DNA from: Chromera velia
Taxonomy: Eukaryota; Sar; Chromeraceae
DNA: 21,017 bases
Reading direction: 5' to 3'
Assembly: GCA_018398765.1 (NCBI GenBank)
Contig: JAHBMJ010001270.1
Coordinates: 12,565-33,581 of the forward strand
Part shown: piece by piece, positions 1 to 8,989 of the stretch
Layout of the letters: every line of letters starts with the position of its first letter
How positions within the stretch are numbered: position 1 is the first letter of the stretch
Made by a program: the position numbers and the translations under genes
Notes under the pieces: model-generated
Seen by the model: only the letters and a program-made list of their open reading frames with translations
The model's database searches: none
Told to the model about the DNA's origin: nothing

Positions 1-333
1 GTCGGCACGACCGCCCGGTCGGCTGGCCGGCGTGCGTCAATCGTGCAGTTCTCATTTTTCTTGCTTTCCGGGGCCGTTCGCACGCTTGCTTGCGTCAGAT
101 GCATGCAAATACCGGGGTCCAGCCCGTCCATAGCGTCATAGCTCGGAGCGCGCGCTTAAGGACGTCGCGCCGTCGATCACCCTCGCCGTATCATACGCAT
201 ACTGCCAGCTGCATTGACCTCTCTTTCCAGCTGTTCTCTCACCCATGACGAAGATTCTGACAGACTTCTTGACTGTTCGGTCCAAAGAAGTTTTCTGCAG
301 TGTGTGGTAGGTAAATGATTTCAAAAGCGCAAA
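1..333. other. 5' flank and leader of the kinase-RBR gene
   Basis: No gene recognised. The first 60 bases are GC-rich with short self-complementary CGG/CCG stretches. No TATA-like element or initiator can be assigned with confidence. An in-frame TGA at 316-318 lies five codons before the ATG at 334, so the following reading frame cannot extend upstream without splicing. Confidence 0.4.
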
Positions 334-3171
334 ATGCCGAGAAACTCGCAGGCTGTCGATGCCGTCTCCTTGAAACTTGCAGAGGGAACTTTTGTTGAGG
401 AGGTGCCCCTCGAGTTTGTTGAAAGGTGCACGCTGAACTTTTCAGACGAGAGGAAACTCGGGTCTAGTACCTTTGGCATTGTGTATAAGGCAGTGGATGC
501 TGTGAGAAAGCAGTCTTTTGCCGTTAAAGTCCTAAACGTCAACGTCCTTCAACCTCTCCTCAGAGACGGCTCAGATGAGGAAGCCGTCCAGCAACTCATT
601 CAAGCAGAGACTGCGGCCTTGCGGGCCCTGCCCCAAGAGCATCCGAACCTCTGCCGACTCCTGGGTGTGTGCACTGGTCGCAACCCCGATGGAATCCCCT
701 ACGTGATGGTCCTGTCATCCCTGGGGCGTCTGGGAGATCTGGCGGCGTCTCTGCGGTCCAACGAGACGGCACGGAAGCCCACGTGGCAGGACAGGGTGTC
801 CGTCGCCCGACAGCTGTGCAATGCCGTCTCCTTTCTTCACAACCTTCCAACCCCCATTTTCCATAGAGACCTGGAGAGCGAGAACATCGTGCTGGGCCCC
901 AACTGGGCCCCCATGCTGGTTGACTGGGCCCTCGACCGTCTTGTCCCCGAAACAGACGTCCCCTCCCATACGGCCACTACGAGGGGGTTGGCAATCGGCA
1001 CCCGTGGGTACATGTGCCCTCAGTACACTGCGGAGGAAGTTTTCACAGGAGAGAGTGAGGTCTACTCCCTGGGGGTGGTCCTGCTCGAACTATTCACGGG
1101 AAAGATCCAGTCCCCGATCGCTGGGCCAGACCTGGTGAAGCAATACGCAGGAGAGGACCTTTATTCAAACGACCCTGACGCCCCCCCCACTGTGCACACC
1201 CTCTGTGCAGAAGATTCGGATAGAAGGGCGGGGGATTGGGATGTGGGGGTGGCGGGGGAGTTTGCGTCCCTGATTTTGGACTGTCTCAGGAAAAAGAGAA
1301 GACGCATCTTGCTGAAAGCCGTGTTGCGCGCGTTCTGCGCGTTAGAGAGGCGCGCAGCAGCTGTGCGTCCTGGTGAGGCTGTACTTCGAGAACAGTTGGC
1401 GAGAATGCGGAGTGTGTGTGAGAGAGAGCTGGTATGGGAGGATGTGAGGCGTCAGAGGGAGGTGGAGCAGACGGTTTGTTGCTCTTCCTGCAGGGAGACT
1501 GTAAAAAAGGACGAGGGGGCAGAGTGTCCTCGCGAGAATCCAGAGCACTTCCTCTGCAGGGGGTGTTTTGGGAATTTTGTGTGTCAAAAAGTAGAGGAGG
1601 GTTTGGAGATGAGAGAGGATGTTCCGCTTTTGCCTTGTCCCTTTGCAAGGCGTGGGTGTGAGGAGGGGGAGTTTTATGATCAGCGGGTGGTTGCGTTGAA
1701 TTGCAGTGCCGAGGCTTACAAAGCCTTTCGAAAGTCTAGAGACGGTATGCTGCGTGCTGCAGTGCGTGCAGAGAGAGACGAAGAAATCAGAAGGGAAGGG
1801 ATGGTGGGCTTTGCAAAGAGGGGGTTGGAGGAGGAGCTCAATCACTTCTGCTGCACCCCTTGTTGCAGTCGGCTATTTGTGTATGACGGCTGTGCTGCTG
1901 TTGATTGCTCGTTGTGTAACAAGTTCTTCTGTGCGCTGTGTCTGCCCGTCAATGAGTCCGATGAAGAGTGTCATCGGCATGTGAGGGGGTGTGAGCTGAA
2001 TCCAGAGGCGGGTAACCCGTTTGTGTCTGCAGAGACTTTGCTGGCCGTTCATCGTCCTCTTCTTGCGCAGAGAGTTCGTGAGTTTTTGGACCGAACTTTG
2101 CGAGAACAGCCAGACGTGCACGCTGCCCTCTTGCAGGATGATGGGATTTGTGGTCACTTGCGGGAGTTGCAGGTAGAATTCGAGGAGGGTGCCCTGCAGC
2201 GAGAGGGGGCAGTTCATGTGGTGCGTGCCCCACCAGATCTGCGGCCGCGCCCGGCACAGAGGGCTGCTGCTGAACGGGTGGGGGACTGGGAGGGTCGTGG
2301 CGTTGCAGCAGCGGTAGCCGCGGTAGTTCGGGGTGGGGAGAGGGCAGAGGACGTTCAAGGTCAGATGGAAGAGCCCGAGGCCCTCGATGTCCGACCCCCT
2401 CTTGCTTTAAATCTTGAGGGGAGGGTCGGGGGTGTGGAATTAGACCCAGATTTTGAAGACAGAGACCGTCAGAGAAGGGAGGAGTCAGAGGAGCTGTTGA
2501 GAAGGGACGAGGAGATGGCGAGACGGCTGCAACAGGAGGAGCTTGAGGGAGCTTCAGTAAACCATGTCGAGCAGAGGGGAGTCGGAGGGGTTGTGCAGAC
2601 TCTGGTAGAGGCGGCTTTGGGCAGAGCGGTGGGCCTGGCTGTGAACCCTGCTCATGGTGCAGCTGCGGCAGTGGCGGCAGGTCCCGCTTTTTTCTTGGGG
2701 GCTGAACGTCAGGCTGCAGTGCCCGATGCGGCGCTTGGAGTCGTCGCAGGGCAGCGAGAGAGACTGGTTCCTCAGGAGCAGAGAGGGTTGGCTGGTCCAG
2801 TTCAGCCGAGAATGGGATTGCGAGTGGACCAGAGACTGTTGAATGAGCCTGTGCAGGTCGTGGAAGAGAAGCTGAGAAAGAAAAAAGAAGAGCGGAAGAG
2901 GGTGTTGGAGAGACGGACGAAACTCTTAGAGAAGATAAAAAACATCCAGGCGCGGCAGGTGACAGCAAGTTTGGAGCAGAGAAGAAGAAATGAGGACCTT
3001 TTGCGCAGGAAGCGGGAGGAAAGCAGGGCGTTGCTTGAAGAGAGCGAAAGGCTTCTTGAAGAGATGAACAGGCTCAAACAGGTGCTTAGACCATACCCCG
3101 TGGAGTTGACTAGCGCCACTGGCAACTTCACGCCGGGGGCTAGATCGGATGGTCAGAACAGATATCCATAG
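334..3171 (+). CDS. TKL/IRAK-like protein kinase fused to an RBR-type RING1/RING2 module and coiled coil
   Basis: A 945-residue single-exon protein; the ATG is the first after an in-frame TGA at 316-318. Kinase domain about 34-330: glycine loop LGSSTFGIVYKA (42-53), FAVK lysine K65, helix-C E92, HRD with D179 and N184, and a TKL-like F helix SEVYSLGVVLLELFTGK (241-257). It departs from consensus at HRDLE (not HRDLK), DWA (not DFG) and CPQ (not APE), so activity is uncertain. RING1-like cysteines follow at C383, C386, C398, H405, C408, C411, C435 and C442. A cysteine-free charged linker (459-504) stands where an IBR would be. A RING2/Rcat-like domain has C507, C510, C525, C528, C533, C536, H549 and C553, with C520 exactly where RBR ligases carry the thioester cysteine. 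A UIM-like acidic helix (718-736) and a coiled coil (840-917) end the protein. Inferred role: cytosolic signalling scaffold or ubiquitin ligase with a kinase or pseudokinase head. Reading-frame integrity over 2.8 kb supports a real gene. Confidence 0.88.
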   Translation: MPRNSQAVDAVSLKLAEGTFVEEVPLEFVERCTLNFSDERKLGSSTFGIVYKAVDAVRKQSFAVKVLNVNVLQPLLRDGSDEEAVQQLIQAETAALRALPQEHPNLCRLLGVCTGRNPDGIPYVMVLSSLGRLGDLAASLRSNETARKPTWQDRVSVARQLCNAVSFLHNLPTPIFHRDLESENIVLGPNWAPMLVDWALDRLVPETDVPSHTATTRGLAIGTRGYMCPQYTAEEVFTGESEVYSLGVVLLELFTGKIQSPIAGPDLVKQYAGEDLYSNDPDAPPTVHTLCAEDSDRRAGDWDVGVAGEFASLILDCLRKKRRRILLKAVLRAFCALERRAAAVRPGEAVLREQLARMRSVCERELVWEDVRRQREVEQTVCCSSCRETVKKDEGAECPRENPEHFLCRGCFGNFVCQKVEEGLEMREDVPLLPCPFARRGCEEGEFYDQRVVALNCSAEAYKAFRKSRDGMLRAAVRAERDEEIRREGMVGFAKRGLEEELNHFCCTPCCSRLFVYDGCAAVDCSLCNKFFCALCLPVNESDEECHRHVRGCELNPEAGNPFVSAETLLAVHRPLLAQRVREFLDRTLREQPDVHAALLQDDGICGHLRELQVEFEEGALQREGAVHVVRAPPDLRPRPAQRAAAERVGDWEGRGVAAAVAAVVRGGERAEDVQGQMEEPEALDVRPPLALNLEGRVGGVELDPDFEDRDRQRREESEELLRRDEEMARRLQQEELEGASVNHVEQRGVGGVVQTLVEAALGRAVGLAVNPAHGAAAAVAAGPAFFLGAERQAAVPDAALGVVAGQRERLVPQEQRGLAGPVQPRMGLRVDQRLLNEPVQVVEEKLRKKKEERKRVLERRTKLLEKIKNIQARQVTASLEQRRRNEDLLRRKREESRALLEESERLLEEMNRLKQVLRPYPVELTSATGNFTPGARSDGQNRYP

Positions 3172-3296
3172 GTTAGATGTCTGCTTCTATGTCTGCTGAC
3201 TACAGCAGCCATTACGTACAAATTCCATACAATGAGTCTAAGTACTAGGCCGTTTAGTTCAAAACTACACTTATTAAACTCTCTTTCTGTAGGGGG

Positions 3297-3302
3297 AATA
3301 AA
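3297..3302 (+). promoter_or_regulatory. Candidate polyadenylation signal AATAAA
   Basis: AATAAA occurs 126 bases after the stop codon of the kinase-RBR gene, in sequence that turns AT-rich. Position suits a 3' UTR signal. Whether this lineage uses AATAAA is not known from the window. Confidence 0.3.
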
Positions 3303-4400
3303 TGACCGAATAACCTAAATGAGAATTAAAAACTAGGCGACGCACAGTCGCATGCCGGGGGCGAGTGGGGTGCTTTTTGCCCCCCTAAAGCGGCACATTT
3401 CCGCAAAAAACTCGTTCTCATAATTGGTAAGGAGGTAGAAGCTGAAACTTTGTGTAAGAAGACGTTGTAACGATAGAAAAAGAACTATGGAACAGATTTT
3501 TTATATCATTTCTGGAAACATAGGCTACGATAGATAGAAAACAACGATGCAGACGACGAAGACAATGTATAGTTTGTGTCTCTTGGCATTGCGGGGTTAC
3601 TGACAACAGACAATGTGCTTAACGGGGCACTGTATGGTAGACAGAGAGATCTGAGGGGGTGAGTGGGGGTGCCAGATGGGGTGGCGGGCGGCAGCGGGGC
3701 CTCAGCGTCAGTGCAGGGGCTGAGCATACAATTTCAAAGGCTGACTAGATCTAAGCATACAATTCTGTGCACCAAATGTTTGATAGATGCTGGCGTTTTC
3801 ATGGAAATACCCCTAGCTAGCCTACATTTTTATCTGATGATGATTGCCACCTCCATGATGCGTATGTTGCCCCCATAGTCAGAAGACCTTTTTAAAGCTT
3901 TTTAAAGGCAAAAATATAATCTTCTAAACAAACTAAAACATGTAAAAAACCTTTAAAAGTGTTAAAAAAGTCATAACTATACTATATATAGGCTTAATTT
4001 TGCTATACAAAGTGTTTTTAATTTTTTTACCATCTGAAAGCCCCTTACATAGGCGAAATAGGGTCCATTATCACATAGGTCACTGCCGGGATGCGAATTC
4101 AACTTGAAGTCCAGTTCACTTTCAATAAAATCATAAAAAAAAAATAAAAAAGATTAGGCTTCTCGAGATTTTTTTTTTTTAATCATTGTGCATCGTCTAA
4201 ATTAAAAATTGGGTGTTCCTCACTGTCATGCTTTCTATTGAACTTCCCATTTTTTTTTTTTTGGTCAACTTCGAAAAAATTAGAAACTGTATTTTTTATA
4301 AAGACTCATAATTCAACTTGAAGTCTAGTTGAAGAAAAATATAACAATTTAGTTACTAATTCAGTTAACGCTACTTACAATTAGTCATATTAAGATAGTT
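3303..4400. other. AT-rich intergenic stretch without a gene
   Basis: No convincing ORF. It contains A- and T-homopolymer runs (about 4130-4190 and 4250-4262), a CTTTTTAAAG motif repeated around 3890-3907, and two copies of a 21-base direct repeat (4096-4116 and 4310-4330). Short ORFs here lack recognisable protein features. Confidence 0.5.
4096..4330. repeat. Pair of 21-base direct repeats, partly palindromic
   Basis: AATTCAACTTGAAGTCCAGTT at 4096-4116 recurs at 4310-4330 with a single change (C to T). The second copy extends into an inverted repeat, TCAACT...AGTTGA. The 190-odd bases between are A/T homopolymer-rich. The pair could be ends of a short non-autonomous insertion or chance duplication in AT-rich sequence. 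Confidence 0.4.
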
Positions 4401-4629
4401 GTCGATGACATGAAAGCTTTTTTCCCCTCCCTTCCACGCAATGCCTTTTTGTCTTCACTTAGAGAGTTTATCTTGAAGATAAAGGCAGAGCCTCGTCACA
4501 GATATATTGTTTTGCCAAAGTTCCACCTTTTTTGTAAAAGAGAGGCTGGGGGGGCCTGCGGGGAGGTATGGGTATCACGCAGGCGGTATGCGAAGCCTGT
4601 TGCCTTCTTGTTCGTGGGTCAATATCTGT

Positions 4630-4765
4630 CGGAGTGTGTCTGGGTATACACTCTGGACTTAGGCGTAGGAGGCCTGACACTCCGGCAATGGTGGTACACA
4701 CTTCGGATTTCGGTCCTAGCGCTGTGACACACCAATAAAGGTGACACACACCGGAAATAGGTGGT
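4630..4765. repeat. Degenerate ACACTCCGG-type short repeats, block 1
   Basis: Related words recur every 15-30 bases: GTATACACTCTGGACTTAGG, TGACACTCCGGCAATGG, TACACACTTCGGATTTCGG and CACACACCGGAAATAGG. A reverse-complement copy (GGAGTGTGTC) lies at the left edge near 4631. Units share ACAC(T)TCCGG followed by a TAGG-like tail. The ORF overlapping the block at 4410-4727 shows no protein features and is not called. Confidence 0.5.
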
Positions 4766-4828
4766 CTAGAGGCTATGTGAGCTATACTAAGAGAAATTAG
4801 ATTTATCTAGAAGGTTTTCTTACAATCA

Positions 4829-5128
4829 GTGATAGTGTTGGGGGCACACGTCTTGTGTATGGTCCTGCAAGTGGTGGAGTTGAAACTGGAGCACTCCATT
4901 CACCCATCTGCCAAAAACAAAAAACCACTTTATGCACCACACACACTGGACCCAGACAGACGCCCCTGTGGAACTCCACCTCTTGAACCCCTCTACAGCA
5001 AAGCCAGGCTCGCCTTTGTTGAAGGTAGTCTGCATTCCCGCCCCCCCAATCCCTGCCTGCATGAGCTGCGCAGCAAGCTCATGCAGAGCTGCCTAGTCCT
5101 GCGGAGGCTGGTTGGCCACCGCGTCTAA
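4829..5128 (+). other. 99-codon ORF in a GC-richer island, doubtful gene
   Basis: An open frame lies in an island of higher GC between two blocks of related short repeats. The translation has no recognised motif, signal peptide or membrane segment. The island's 3' edge contains the perfect hairpin at 5057-5086. It could be a fragment of an unrecognised coding exon or a non-coding part of a repeat element. I do not call it a gene. Confidence 0.2.
5057..5086. repeat. Perfect 11-bp stem hairpin
   Basis: CTGCATGAGCT (5057-5067) is perfectly complementary to AGCTCATGCAG (5076-5086) across an 8-base loop. No U tract follows, so it does not look like a Pol III or intrinsic terminator. Function unknown. 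Confidence 0.6.
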
Positions 5129-5290
5129 GACTGAATTAAAAAATTATAGAAATAGATTTCCATAAACTTTTTTCCCTAGGGAATCTAAAGAATCAACCAA
5201 GCTACCTACTTCCAGTTATAAAAAAAATAATTCTATTTTTATTTTTTTTTTTTGAGAAAAAAAAAAAATCATAGGTGGTTTAATTTAGAG

Positions 5291-5431
5291 AACACACTCC
5301 AACAATAGGTCTAAGTCGTGTGATACTCCACTTGAACACACTCTAATAGACATACTCTGATTGACACACTCCAAAAATATACTCCGCAAAACACAGTCCA
5401 ATTTTAGGTCCTAAGCCCAGAACACTCCGAG
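5291..5431. repeat. Degenerate ACACTCCAA-type short repeats, block 2
   Basis: About eight units averaging 17-18 bases, each built on (A)CACTCC or a one-base variant: AACACACTCCAACAATAGG, GTGATACTCCACTTG, AACACACTCTAATAG, ACATACTCTGATTG, ACACACTCCAAAAAT, ATACTCCGC, ACACAGTCCAATTTTAGG and GAACACTCCGAG. Several end in TAGGTCC/TA-like tails. The block resembles block 1 at 4630-4765, including a GGTCCTA-type word, so the two appear to belong to one family. Confidence 0.55.
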
Positions 5432-5443
5432 AGTTACCGTCCC

Positions 5444-6344
5444 ATGTTCTTGTCTTCTCATGACAGATTCACAGACGCCGTCTCATGCCCTATTGATGTC
5501 CTGCCAGAGATCGTTGACCTTCATTTTCGCACGAATCTTATTCATGTTCATGGGCGATTGATTTGGCAGAAAGAAGGCTTCCCTCAGGGGAGTCGATCCA
5601 TGCTCTCCTGGGGGGGTGAGATTCTTTAAGTTTACAGCCTGGCAGGAATTCTCGGTTACTGATTCTTCCTCGATATTTTATCTTGGAGGGAAAAGTCATG
5701 GTTTAGTGTACGGTATATGGATGACCATTCTCTTTTTGTTTGTTTCCCTGCCTTGCCCTGGCTGTGCTTCTTCTCAGACTGGTATGATGGGTGTTGAGGA
5801 TGAGAGCCCTCCTGTTTTACTTTTACAGGAGGACTTTTATAGTGAGGAATATGTTTTGGAGAGACAGGAAGGTTCCACGGTACTGGGACTCCAAATTTTT
5901 TTTCTTGAACAAGCACTATCCATTTTGCTTTTTGCAGCTGTAAACCCGAATCGGGATGCTCTCATTAAATGGTATCATGATCTTCATTCTTTTTCCTTTT
6001 CTTGTGCTCATAATTTTGATGATGCTCTTCCATGATTCCTTCTTTTCCCTTTCCTGAGGAGGATCAGATTCATTCATGATTTTTCTAAGATTTCCATTCC
6101 TCAATTGCAAAGGATAATCGGACAGATGAATTTAAATGTACTGCGTTCTTTACTTTCTTATAATGCCCCTACTTATGTTTTTATGGATGAGCTTACTTTC
6201 TTTTTCCTCAAATGCTTTCTTCTTTGTTGGCCGTTTCGTTTTCTCAAACAAATTTTCTCTAATGTCGTTGCTCACTCAAAGAGTCCTCGTTTGATCTCGT
6301 TATGGAATGATAGATCTTTCTTTCTTTTCACTGTTCTTGGTTGA
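5444..6344 (+). pseudogene. Decayed reverse transcriptase, RYxDD type (class unassigned)
   Basis: RT-like blocks occur in the right order but are broken by stops and frame changes. A segment at 5444-5629 reads IHVHGRLIWQKEGFPQGSRS, like the RT motif B region (G-x-PQGS). In the same frame, after two stops, 5705-5740 reads VRYMDDHSLFVCF, like motif C, with YMDD at 5714-5725. A frame change then leads to YSEEYVLERQEGSTVLGLQI (about 5840-5900), which resembles the post-palm FLGL region. A third open stretch at 6105-6344 continues without clear motifs and opens with TTG, not ATG. Spacing and the RYxDD core recall Penelope-like or telomerase-related RTs more than LINE RTs, but the fragment is too decayed to classify. 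It differs in sequence and strand from the RT at 15143-16073. Confidence 0.5.
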
Positions 6345-7538
6345 TTACTTTTTTCTTCAGAATCTTCTTACACTCCGTTCTCCTATGATCCTTCTATGTT
6401 CTTTTCTGCTTATTCTATTGGATGCATAATCTCCTACTGGAAGCGAAAGAAAAAAGACAGTAGCAAAGAGGGAGGGGGGTCACGCGTGTCTGTACCCATG
6501 CCTTGTACCGTACTTCTTGATCGGTCAGCATATACGTATTTACCTCGGTTTGCCTTATTGCATATACGGTCCCTCAGCACTGCTATACATTGGGTTAGAT
6601 CCTTGGCTCCTTGCGAGTAATGCGCGTATATGATGGACAGCCTGAATACATGCATTGCCGATTCACTTTTTTCGGCGCGTCCCCATCCGGATCGCATAAA
6701 ATTTGAATTGTCTGCATACATTCTTTCTGCTCTATTAATTAACTCATCCTGAAGTGGCGAGCATGCTATTATCTGACTCTTCTTGGAGATAGTCTTTTCG
6801 GTAAAGTTATCCGCAGGTCTCCTAGCGAACAATCGGTGCATAGCAGGACAGACTTATCTCGGCTGTTGGAAGAGATCAAAAATACTAGGACATTCTAATT
6901 ATAGAATTAGATTTTAATTAAAACTTGAATTATAGATATGATACTAGGCAAACTACGTCCCATAAATCAGCATCATTCATGTGCAAGCTAGCATGCTACT
7001 CCGGAAGTAGAAGAGTTTGAAAAGAAGCATCCTGGTTTAAATTAAGTATAAATTGATTGAGGACTTTTTTTTAGGCATGCTGCATCAGTATAAATGATTG
7101 AGGTTTTTTTTTTTTTTAATGCATGCCGCGTCCCTATATATGAGAGGCGGATCTAACCTAGTTTGTCGATTTGTTCCGTCCTACGACTACCAGCGATAAA
7201 AATAGGTATGACTTCGATCACCCTGATATAGCTGATCAATCGCGGCTTCACAACAGGTTGGACAATCAAAAGAGAGAGAAAAGAGATAGAGGGGATACAG
7301 GGCAGAACCTTCAAAACACTTCAGTTCTTTCATTGAAAAAAGGCTACCCTTTTAATCAGAAAGACTTTAATTGTGTAGAGGTGCATCCCGCACGTCTTCT
7401 ATCCCTTCAAAGAACTCCTGTTTTAAACATCCCATCAAGACTCTTTCTTTAAACTCAGTTCCCCAAACTTTTCCAATTTATTTGCTTACGCTTTTATCCA
7501 TCCCTCTTCTGTCTTCTCACATTGCCAAAGAAATTCCT
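6345..7538. other. Gene-poor stretch; probable 3' UTR of the minus-strand retroelement at its right end
   Basis: ORFs here (6434-6841 minus; 7171-7452 plus) show no recognisable features. The part from about 7130 to 7538 probably belongs to the 3' untranslated region of the minus-strand retroelement whose ORF ends at 7539. No RNA gene was seen. Confidence 0.4.
7043..7128. repeat. Two tandem ~40-bp units, each with an A/T tail and GCATGC
   Basis: Two adjacent units share GTATAAA(TT)GATTGAGG, then a T run of 8 to 15, then GCATGC(T/C)GC. On the minus strand each unit reads GCATGC then an A run, as expected for a retroelement 3' end with poly(A)-like tails. A duplicated tail at the end of the minus-strand retroelement is one explanation; simple slippage is another. 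Confidence 0.45.
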
Positions 7539-8939
7539 TCAGTTTGCGCCCTCCCAGTCAAAAGACCCGGAGAGCATGGCCACTTCCCTCCCGAGCAGAC
7601 CCTTGGGCTGGAAGGGGCTCCTTGTGCCCCTCCTGCTATGGATAGAGGACAGAAGGTTTGCTGCAATAAAACGCTGCAGAGTGCAGGACAAGAGCTTGTA
7701 GTAACAGTCTATCAACCTTGCTTGGACTGCTTCGTCTCCCTCCCCACCCCTCACCCTCCCTGCTCCCAACTTTGCCACTTCCTTCAAAAATCTTACTACT
7801 CCCTCCCTTGGTCTTCCATAAGTTTCAAAAACAAGCGGCACAAAACGGAAACCGATTTTGTGGCAGATCTCCCCATACCTGTCATTCTTTACTTTCTCCA
7901 TTCCCCTCGCTGCTGACCCTGCTATTTTTGCAAATCGGCGCAGGCGGTTAGCATCGATGGAAAATGGATAGGTGACTGCGACGTCGGCGAGCACTGTGTC
8001 TCCGGACGGGAGCTCTGCGAGAAAATCGGGGCGTTTCTGTCTCTCTTCGACCAGACAGGTTGCGGTAGACAGCCCAAGCTGCCCGAACGTAAGCTTTCTT
8101 ATCATGTAGCAGTGACGGAGGCCTTGAAAGGGGGAGCAAAAGGCGTCCTTCATTTGTTCATGCCACCACCAGACCCCTTCCCCTGTCCCGCAGGTCTGTG
8201 CATGTTGTCCCTCCATGTCCAGTGGGGCTCCACACGTACAGATAGGGTTTCTTCTGATCTCTGGAATGGACAAGCCGAGGCGGAGACGGATGGCTGTGGT
8301 GAAAAGGGGTAGAGAAACACGAGTCCAACCTGAAGACGGTATGGCTGTCAGCCAAGCGGAGGCGCTTGTGCCTGCGTAGGATCGTAGACGGGCCTTCCCT
8401 TCGGCTGGCAAAGCGGCTAAGAGCTTTTCCCTCTGAACTAGGTGCAGCGCTTCCATCATAAGCTGCTGCACCTCCCGTCTCTCCTACAATAACCAATCTT
8501 CCATTCTCTCCCCCCACTGAAGTTCCAGAACTCGAAGAACCTTTCCAAATTCCCGTTCGATCCCCCCCCTACAATCAGTGTAAGCTTGCTCTGCCCTCTT
8601 TACCCAAAACAGACCTGCAAAGTCTGCCTTTGTTGGTGTTCTGAAACCCTGCTCTGTCAATCGGCTCCTCACTGCTGCAAAGGTGTGTACCACGCAGCCT
8701 GCTAAGGCCGCTGGCATGATAAAATGGAAAAAAGGGATCCCCAGTCCCCCCTGACACAACGGGAGATGCGCCTGGCTCTGCTTTTGGGTCCATTCTTTTG
8801 GGCTGAGGCGCATACTGCAGGCGAAAGACTCCCCCAACTCCTTGTTTGCTCTTTCCCATACGTCTGTGTAGTTGTGACGGTTTCTCCCTTTCCTCTTCTC
8901 TATCTGTTTCTCTCTCATTCTCACAATATCGGATCTCAA
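7539..8939 (-). pseudogene. Retrotransposon C-terminal region: CCHC knuckle and restriction-like endonuclease
   Basis: Two open segments in the same frame (8939-8487 and 8483-7539) are separated only by a TAG at 8484-8486. The first contains a thumb-like QAHLPLCQGGLGIPFFHF. The second (310 codons) has AIRLRLGLSIP, a zinc knuckle C78-x-C80-x9-H90-x3-C94, then KRPDFLAEL...DTVLADVAVTYP with P148-D149 and D163 (PD-x13-D). This is the core of the restriction-like endonuclease of R2-type elements, which nicks the genomic target for target-primed reverse transcription. FVPLVFETYG (210-219) follows, another family block. The frame then stays open to 7539. One stop and an upstream frameshift make the protein non-functional as it stands. 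Confidence 0.8.
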
Positions 8940-8989
8940 GGATGAAACTAAGACTTCAAATTTTCCCCTCCAAAAGGCTGCTATTCAGC

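Noticed and set aside
1949-2968. A 339-codon minus-strand open frame
   Set aside because: It lies entirely antisense to the kinase-RBR coding sequence, is Pro/Ser/Leu-rich as expected from a GC-biased shadow frame, and has no domain.
6434-6841. A 135-codon minus-strand open frame
   Set aside because: No recognisable domain and no context supporting a gene.
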